From JBBCJT01 sp037190665 (GTDB lineage: Bacteria > Pseudomonadota > Alphaproteobacteria > Acetobacterales > Acetobacteraceae), in NCBI GenBank assembly GCA_037190665.1, contig JBBCJT010000058.1, forward strand, positions 1-5,752: a DNA stretch of 5,752 bases, written 5' to 3'. The position numbers and the translations under genes are program-made. The notes beneath the pieces are model-generated. The model searched no databases. It worked only from the letters and a program-made list of their open reading frames with translations, and was not told the DNA's origin. Positions 1 through 5,752 of the stretch are shown here, piece after piece (position 1 is the stretch's first letter; every line of letters starts with the position of its first letter).

Positions 1-1773
<1,773 letters not shown>

Positions 1774-1784
1774 ACGCGTGTTCG

Positions 1785-1792
1785 CTCCTTTT
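1785..1792 (-). promoter_or_regulatory. Ribosome binding site of dnaK
   Basis: On the minus strand AAAAGGAG lies 11 bases before the dnaK ATG at 1773. It is a strong Shine-Dalgarno match and supports that start. Confidence 0.8.
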
Positions 1793-1860
1793 CCGGCAGG
1801 CGCGGGCGGCCCGAAGCACCGGCCGCGCCCCCTGTCGATGCGGGGTGGGATGGCCCGGAT

Positions 1861-1887
1861 GTATGGGCCGGAGACGCGGCGGACAAG
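1861..1887 (-). promoter_or_regulatory. Candidate heat-shock (RpoH/sigma-32) promoter of dnaK
   Basis: Read on the minus strand, CTTGTCC (1887-1881) is followed after 13 bases by CCCATAC (1867-1861). The sigma-32 consensus is CTTGAA, then 13-17 bases, then CCCCATnT, so the CTTG and CCCAT cores both match and the spacing fits. A transcript starting near 1853 would have a leader of about 80 bases before the dnaK ATG. A second, less convincing CCCATTTT at 1919-1912 has no CTTG box at the right distance. No CIRCE inverted repeat is visible, so HrcA control is not suggested. This is motif reading only. Confidence 0.45.
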
Positions 1888-2074
1888 AGCCTGTGGCACC
1901 GTTCTGCCCGGAAAATGGGCAAGGCAACCATGCCGGAACGCGGCAGGGATGCGGACTCCCCTCATGGGAGGGATCGGGCCGGGGTCCCCCAAAAGGACTG
2001 CAGGTTCAGGGGCCGTGCCTTGAGATGGGGAGAGCCCGAGACGGCAATGTCCCTCTCGGAACCGCCGCCGCACC

Positions 2075-2090
2075 TTGCTACGCTCCGGTC
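2075..2090 (+). promoter_or_regulatory. Possible -10 element of a leaderless promoter for the hydratase cluster
   Basis: TTGCTACGCT (2075-2084) resembles an extended -10 (TGnTAnnnT-like) and ends six bases before the ATG at 2091. No Shine-Dalgarno sequence lies before that ATG. Together these suggest transcription starting at or close to the start codon. The matching -35 position (about 2056-2061, TCGGAA) is poor, so this is a weak call. Confidence 0.3.
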
Positions 2091-2393
2091 ATGGACACGC
2101 CCCGCGCCCACCACGATCTCGGCGGCGTCTCGCGCTACGCCTGCGAGGCGGTGGATATCGGCCCGCACGCGCTCACCGATTTCGACAAGGAGGTGGACGC
2201 GATCCGGCAGGTGCTGGGCGGCAAGCGCGTGATGTCGGTGGACGAACTGCGGCGCGGGATCGAGGCGATCCCCGAGGCCGAGTACCACCGCCTCGGCTAC
2301 TACCAGCGCTGGATCCGCTCGATCGCCTGGATCCTCGTGGACAAGGGCGTGCTGACCGAGGCGGAGCTGGCCGCCGCGCTGGAGCGCGCCTGA
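2091..2393 (+). CDS. Nitrile hydratase/thiocyanate hydrolase beta chain, N-terminal-half subunit
   Basis: A 100-residue protein matching only the N-terminal half of the nitrile hydratase beta subunit, or the beta subunit of three-part thiocyanate hydrolase. HHDLGG at residues 7-12 corresponds to the HDLGG motif near the N-terminus of the family. The helical stretch DELRRGIEAIP (51-61) carries the arginine region that contacts the metal-claw cysteines in the family. YYQRWIRSIAWILVDKGVLT (70-89) matches the SYYExWL...LVExGVLT block. No SH3-like half follows; it is supplied by the next gene, whose ATG overlaps this stop as TGATG. The start at 2091 was chosen because the homology begins just after it, although the frame is open upstream to 1845. 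There is no clear RBS. A 'nitrile hydratase accessory protein' label is possible because that family resembles this half, but the intact YYQRW block favours a structural subunit. Confidence 0.8.
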   Translation: MDTPRAHHDLGGVSRYACEAVDIGPHALTDFDKEVDAIRQVLGGKRVMSVDELRRGIEAIPEAEYHRLGYYQRWIRSIAWILVDKGVLTEAELAAALERA

Positions 2394-2677
2394 TGCTGGC
2401 TCCCGGCGCCGCGGTGCGGGTCCGCGACGACTGGCCGGAGACGCGCGGCCCCTGCCACCTGCGCACGCCGCATTACCTGCGTGGGCGGGAAGGGACGATC
2501 GTGCGCGCGCTGGGGCGGTTCCCGAACCCGGAGGACCTCGCCTTCGCCCGGCCGGCGGCGCTGCGCGCCCTGTACCACGTCGCCTTCCCCCAGCCCCCGC
2601 TCTGGAACGAGGGGCGGCCGGGCGACGAGGTCGTGGTGGAGATCTACGAGCACTGGCTCGAGGCGGCCCAGCGATGA
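2393..2677 (+). CDS. Nitrile hydratase/thiocyanate hydrolase beta chain, SH3-like C-terminal-half subunit
   Basis: A 94-residue protein corresponding to the C-terminal SH3-like barrel of nitrile hydratase beta, equivalent to the alpha subunit of thiocyanate hydrolase. Visible family features are VRVRDDWP near the start, then HLRTPHYLRGREGTIVRALG (residues 22-41) with the conserved R-x-P-x-Y-x-RG-x-x-G pattern. LYHVAF follows at 60-65, LW at 70-71, and the end VVVEIYEHWLEAA matches V-x-V-D-L-W-E-x-Y-L-E. R24 is the likely counterpart of the second beta arginine that touches the oxidised cysteines. The start overlaps the previous stop (TGATG), and GGAG at 2381-2384 sits eight bases upstream. 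The stop overlaps the next gene as ATGA, so the three chains are probably made by coupled translation. With the neighbouring chains it should form the shell of the alpha-type active site. Confidence 0.82.
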   Translation: MLAPGAAVRVRDDWPETRGPCHLRTPHYLRGREGTIVRALGRFPNPEDLAFARPAALRALYHVAFPQPPLWNEGRPGDEVVVEIYEHWLEAAQR

Positions 2678-3255
2678 AGCCCTGGGAGGCCGACAGCGAC
2701 CGCCTGCTCGCCGCGATGCGCACGCTGCTGGCGGAGAAGGGCCTCGCCACCCCGGCGGAACTGGCCGAGCGCATCCGCATCACCGATGCCGCCTCCCCGG
2801 CGCAAGGCGCGCGCATGGTCGCCCGCGCCTGGGTCGATCCCGCCTACCGCGGCCGGCTGCTGGAAGACGGCACGACGGCGGCCGAGGAGATGGGCATCCC
2901 GATGCGCGGCGCCCCGCCGCTCGGCGTGCTCGCCAACACCGCGGACACGCATCACCTGGTCGTCTGCACCCTCTGCTCCTGCTACCCGCGGGCGGTGCTG
3001 GGCTACCCGCCCTTCTGGTTCAAATCCGCCGCCTACCGCGCCCGGGCCGTGCGCGATCCGCGCGGCACGCTGGCCGAATGGGGCACCGCGCTGCCCGACG
3101 GCGTGCGGATCCGCGGGGTGGACAGCACGGCGGACTACCGCTGGATGGTGCTGCCGCTGCGGCCCACGGGCACGGACGGGTGGGACGAGGCGCGGCTCGC
3201 CACGACCGTCGGCGCGGAGGAAATGATCGGCGTGAAGCTGCCCCGGGCCGGGTGA
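2674..3255 (+). CDS. nthA: Nitrile hydratase alpha-type catalytic subunit (cobalt type; thiocyanate hydrolase gamma-like)
   Basis: A 193-residue metal-binding subunit of the nitrile hydratase alpha family, close to the usual 200. It adds water to a nitrile (giving an amide), or hydrolyses thiocyanate, at a low-spin Co(III) or Fe(III) site. The claw VCTLCSCYP is at residues 97-105 with ligands C98, C101, S102 and C103. Thr at 99 is the cobalt-type signature (iron enzymes have Ser). ARAWVDPAYRGRLLEDG (50-66) contains Y58, matching the catalytic tyrosine region. PPFWFKSAAYRARAVRDPR and LPLRPTGTDGW, then AEEMIGVKLP, are family-typical. R106 after CYP, where nitrile hydratases commonly have W, recalls thiocyanate hydrolase gamma from memory. 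The ATG overlaps the previous stop (ATGA), with GAGG at 2660-2663. The symbol assumes nitrile hydratase naming; scnC would fit if the substrate is thiocyanate. Confidence 0.9.
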   Translation: MKPWEADSDRLLAAMRTLLAEKGLATPAELAERIRITDAASPAQGARMVARAWVDPAYRGRLLEDGTTAAEEMGIPMRGAPPLGVLANTADTHHLVVCTLCSCYPRAVLGYPPFWFKSAAYRARAVRDPRGTLAEWGTALPDGVRIRGVDSTADYRWMVLPLRPTGTDGWDEARLATTVGAEEMIGVKLPRAG

Positions 3256-3271
3256 CCGGATCGCCCCGGCC
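3246..3271. terminator. GC hairpin between convergent genes
   Basis: GGCCGGG (3246-3252) pairs perfectly with CCCGGCC (3265-3271) around a 12-base loop. It spans the stop of the alpha-type subunit and the 22-base gap to the convergent gene. There is no T tract on either strand, so it is not a classic intrinsic terminator and may be chance in GC-rich DNA. Confidence 0.25.
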
Positions 3272-3277
3272 GCTGTC

Positions 3278-4234
3278 TCAGGCGGCGAGCGGGTGCCGCT
3301 TGCCGCCGCCCGGCCGGAACCGCGCAAGGTAGGATGGCGCGATCGCCTCCACCGGCTGCGGCGCGATGCCCAGATCGGCCAGCGTCGCCGCACCCTCCGC
3401 CACCACGTTATCCCGCGACAGCATCAGGAGCTGGTCGCGCGTCAGCGGCGGCGTGGGCAGGAATTCCATCAGCCGCGCCTGGATGCGGGCGAGGCCCGGG
3501 GGCACGGTGATCATCCGCCGCTCGCGATGCGCCTCCGACATCACGAAGCGCAGCAGTTCCTCGAAGCTCCAGACCCGCGGCCCGCCGAGCTCGTAGGTCC
3601 GCCCGCACGCCTCCTCCCGGGTCAGGGCCGCCACGATCGCATCGGCCACGTCGCCGACATAGACCGGCTGGAATTTCGTCGCGCCCGAGATCACCGGCAT
3701 CACCGGGGCGATCGCGGCCATGGCGCCGAAGCGGTTGAGGAAGGAATCCTCCGCGCCGAACACGATCGACGGGCGCAGGATGGTCGCCTCCGGAAACGCC
3801 GCCCGGACCGCCGCCTCGCCCCCGGCCTTGGTGCGGCCGTAGGCGCTGGGGCTCGCCGGGTCGGCGCCGATGGCGGAGAGGTGCACCAGCCGCTTCGCCC
3901 CGGCCGCCGCGGCGAGCCGCGCCACGCGGCCGGCGCCCTCGGCGTGCACCGCCTCGAACTGGCCCTTGCGGCGCTCGAACAGGATGCCGACCAGGTTGAT
4001 GACGTTGTCCGCCCCGGCCACGGCGGTCGCCACGTCGGCCTCCGCGGTCACCGGCGCGTAGAACGGCACCACCTGCCCCACCGCGCCCATCGGCTTGAGG
4101 AACAGCGCGCCCTCCGGATCCCGCACGGCCACGCGCACGATATGGCCAGCGGCCGCCAGCCGCTTGACGACATAGCGGCCGATGAAGCCGGAGCCACCGA
4201 AGACCGTCGTCACGGTCGAACGCGTCGCGATCAT
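3278..4234 (-). CDS. Complex I NDUFA9-type NAD(P)-binding protein (extended/atypical SDR)
   Basis: A 318-residue Rossmann-fold protein of the atypical short-chain dehydrogenase group related to the NDUFA9 subunit of respiratory complex I. The nucleotide-binding turn GGSGFIG is at residues 13-19, in the GxxGxxG pattern. VINLVGILFE and the following HAEGAGRVARLAAAAG resemble the family's NLVGIL...VNV...A block. The SDR YxxxK motif is present as YGRTK after a LVHLSAIGAD strand. ILRPSIVFGAEDSFLNRF and KFQPVYVGDVADAI are hallmarks of NDUFA9-like bacterial proteins. The role is probably cofactor binding linked to complex I or quinone metabolism, not a known reaction. An in-frame ATG at 4291 would add 19 residues unlike the family. 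The ATG at 4234 is preferred because GGAGG (4246-4242) lies seven bases upstream and the Rossmann strand starts just after it. Confidence 0.9.
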   Translation of the reverse strand: MIATRSTVTTVFGGSGFIGRYVVKRLAAAGHIVRVAVRDPEGALFLKPMGAVGQVVPFYAPVTAEADVATAVAGADNVINLVGILFERRKGQFEAVHAEGAGRVARLAAAAGAKRLVHLSAIGADPASPSAYGRTKAGGEAAVRAAFPEATILRPSIVFGAEDSFLNRFGAMAAIAPVMPVISGATKFQPVYVGDVADAIVAALTREEACGRTYELGGPRVWSFEELLRFVMSEAHRERRMITVPPGLARIQARLMEFLPTPPLTRDQLLMLSRDNVVAEGAATLADLGIAPQPVEAIAPSYLARFRPGGGKRHPLAA

Positions 4235-4239
4235 GCCTT

Positions 4240-4246
4240 CCCCTCC
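4240..4246 (-). promoter_or_regulatory. RBS deciding the start of the NDUFA9-like gene
   Basis: Minus-strand GGAGGGG lies just before the ATG at 4234, with GGAGG seven bases away. It supports this start over the upstream in-frame ATG at 4291. Confidence 0.7.
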
Positions 4247-4254
4247 GTCACACG

Positions 4255-4283
4255 CACCTATCGCGCCCGGCGCGGCGCAACAA
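4255..4283 (-). promoter_or_regulatory. Weak candidate promoter of the NDUFA9-like gene
   Basis: On the minus strand TTGTTG (4283-4278) and TAGGTG (4260-4255) are separated by 17 bases and would give a leader of about 15 bases. The -10 match is poor, so only position and spacing support it. Confidence 0.25.
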
Positions 4284-4309
4284 GGATGCACGGACGTGAC
4301 GGGGATGCG

Positions 4310-4338
4310 TTGACGCGCGCCGGGACCTTGGCTACATC
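4310..4338 (+). promoter_or_regulatory. Promoter of tRNA-Leu
   Basis: TTGACG (4310-4315) and TACATC (4333-4338) are separated by exactly 17 bases, a good housekeeping sigma match. The predicted transcription start is near 4345, leaving a short 5' leader before the tRNA at 4364. Confidence 0.65.
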
Positions 4339-4363
4339 GCGCCCCTCGCTTGATCCGGTGCCT

Positions 4364-5595
<1,232 letters not shown>

Positions 5596-5614
<19 letters not shown>

Positions 5615-5752
5615 TCGTTTACGGCGGTGTTTGCTGCAGCCCGGCGATCTTCCAGAAAGGCGTCCAGATCAGAGCGGTGCCAAACCCGCACATTGCGGAA
5701 GATCACGATGCCGGCAGTGATAGCGCCTTCTTTCACGGCCGCGTCGAAGGTG
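5596..5752 (-). CDS. Small DNA-binding protein, AlpA/excisionase-like, C-terminal part only
   Basis: The C-terminal 51 residues of a minus-strand gene whose start lies beyond the right edge. The frame reads TFDAAVKEGAITAGIVIFRN, then VRVWHRSDLDAFLEDRRAAA and a short end NTAVNEWDAPA. The pattern 'AVKEG...VRVWHRSDLDAFL' resembles the second half of short winged-helix excisionase/AlpA proteins, in which a basic turn is followed by W-x-R-x-D-L-x-A-F. These small proteins commonly direct excision or activate integrase genes. The TGA (5598-5596) lies inside the integrase gene: it overlaps the integrase ATG frame by 19 bases and makes GTGA with an in-frame integrase GTG. Co-transcription and translational coupling are therefore likely. 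The assignment rests on a short fragment. Confidence 0.6.

Larger units (their letters stand above)
1774..2090. other. Divergent intergenic region between dnaK and the hydratase cluster
   Basis: These 317 bases separate dnaK (minus) from the three-gene hydratase cluster (plus). They hold the dnaK RBS, the candidate heat-shock promoter, and a small inverted repeat CTCCC-ctcat-GGGAG at 1956-1970. GTCC/GGAC repeats flank an A-rich spot near 1984-1998. Open frames cross the region on the plus strand, but none starts with a recognisable protein or RBS. I see no further gene. Confidence 0.6.

Noticed and set aside
2020..2050. TTGAGA...CAATGT as a plus-strand promoter for the hydratase cluster
   Set aside because: The spacing is 19 bases and the -10 match is poor; the element next to the ATG is at least better placed.
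1774..2090. CIRCE element or a small gene in the dnaK upstream region
   Set aside because: No TTAGCACTC/GAGTGCTAA pair is present, and the open frames there carry no RBS or recognisable protein.
2481..3393. Long frames overlapping the hydratase genes on both strands (2481-3332 plus, 2644-3393 minus, 2786-3226 plus)
   Set aside because: They are low-complexity Arg/Pro/Ala-rich shadows of the true subunit genes, whose family motifs are clear.
4235..4291. Upstream ATG at 4291 as the start of the NDUFA9-like gene
   Set aside because: The extra 19 residues are Cys/Gly/Ala rich and unlike the family. The ATG at 4234 has a strong RBS and sits directly before the Rossmann fold.

Overview
This is a GC-rich window whose gene content and protein sequences point to an alphaproteobacterium, perhaps Acetobacteraceae or another Rhodospirillales relative. 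That placement is inferred from codon bias, the form of DnaK and the style of the integrase; no database was consulted.

Layout from left to right. (1) Positions 1-1773, minus strand: dnaK, 591 residues from its true start, with the C-terminal tail running off the left edge. An RBS and a plausible heat-shock (sigma-32/RpoH) promoter lie upstream. (2) Positions 2091-3255, plus strand: three tightly overlapping small genes (TGATG and ATGA junctions). They encode a metalloenzyme of the nitrile hydratase / thiocyanate hydrolase family. The beta chain is split into two separate proteins (N-terminal half, then SH3-like C-terminal half), followed by the alpha-type catalytic subunit with the cobalt-type CTLCSC metal claw. 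(3) Positions 3278-4234, minus strand: a complex I NDUFA9-type NAD(P)-binding protein, convergent with the hydratase cluster. (4) Positions 4310-4450, plus strand: a good sigma-70-type promoter followed by tRNA-Leu(CAG) with encoded CCA. (5) From about 4396 to the right edge: the start of an integrated genetic element, with a tyrosine recombinase and the end of a small upstream gene resembling an AlpA/excisionase DNA-binding protein, both on the minus strand.

The most unusual structure is at the island boundary. The integrase reading frame runs antisense into the tRNA gene. Its last 17 codons and its stop codon are the reverse complement of the tRNA 3' half, and the stop lies opposite the anticodon. 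An intrinsic terminator suited to the tRNA transcript is also embedded, antisense, in the integrase tail. The second point of interest is the three-subunit hydratase, whose gene order resembles scnB-scnA-scnC of thiocyanate hydrolase and whose partner maturation gene is not present in the window.

dnaK, the NDUFA9-like gene and the tRNA look like ordinary chromosomal genes. The hydratase cluster is a metabolic insert between them, and the right-hand quarter is mobile DNA. Nothing visible links the functions of these blocks.
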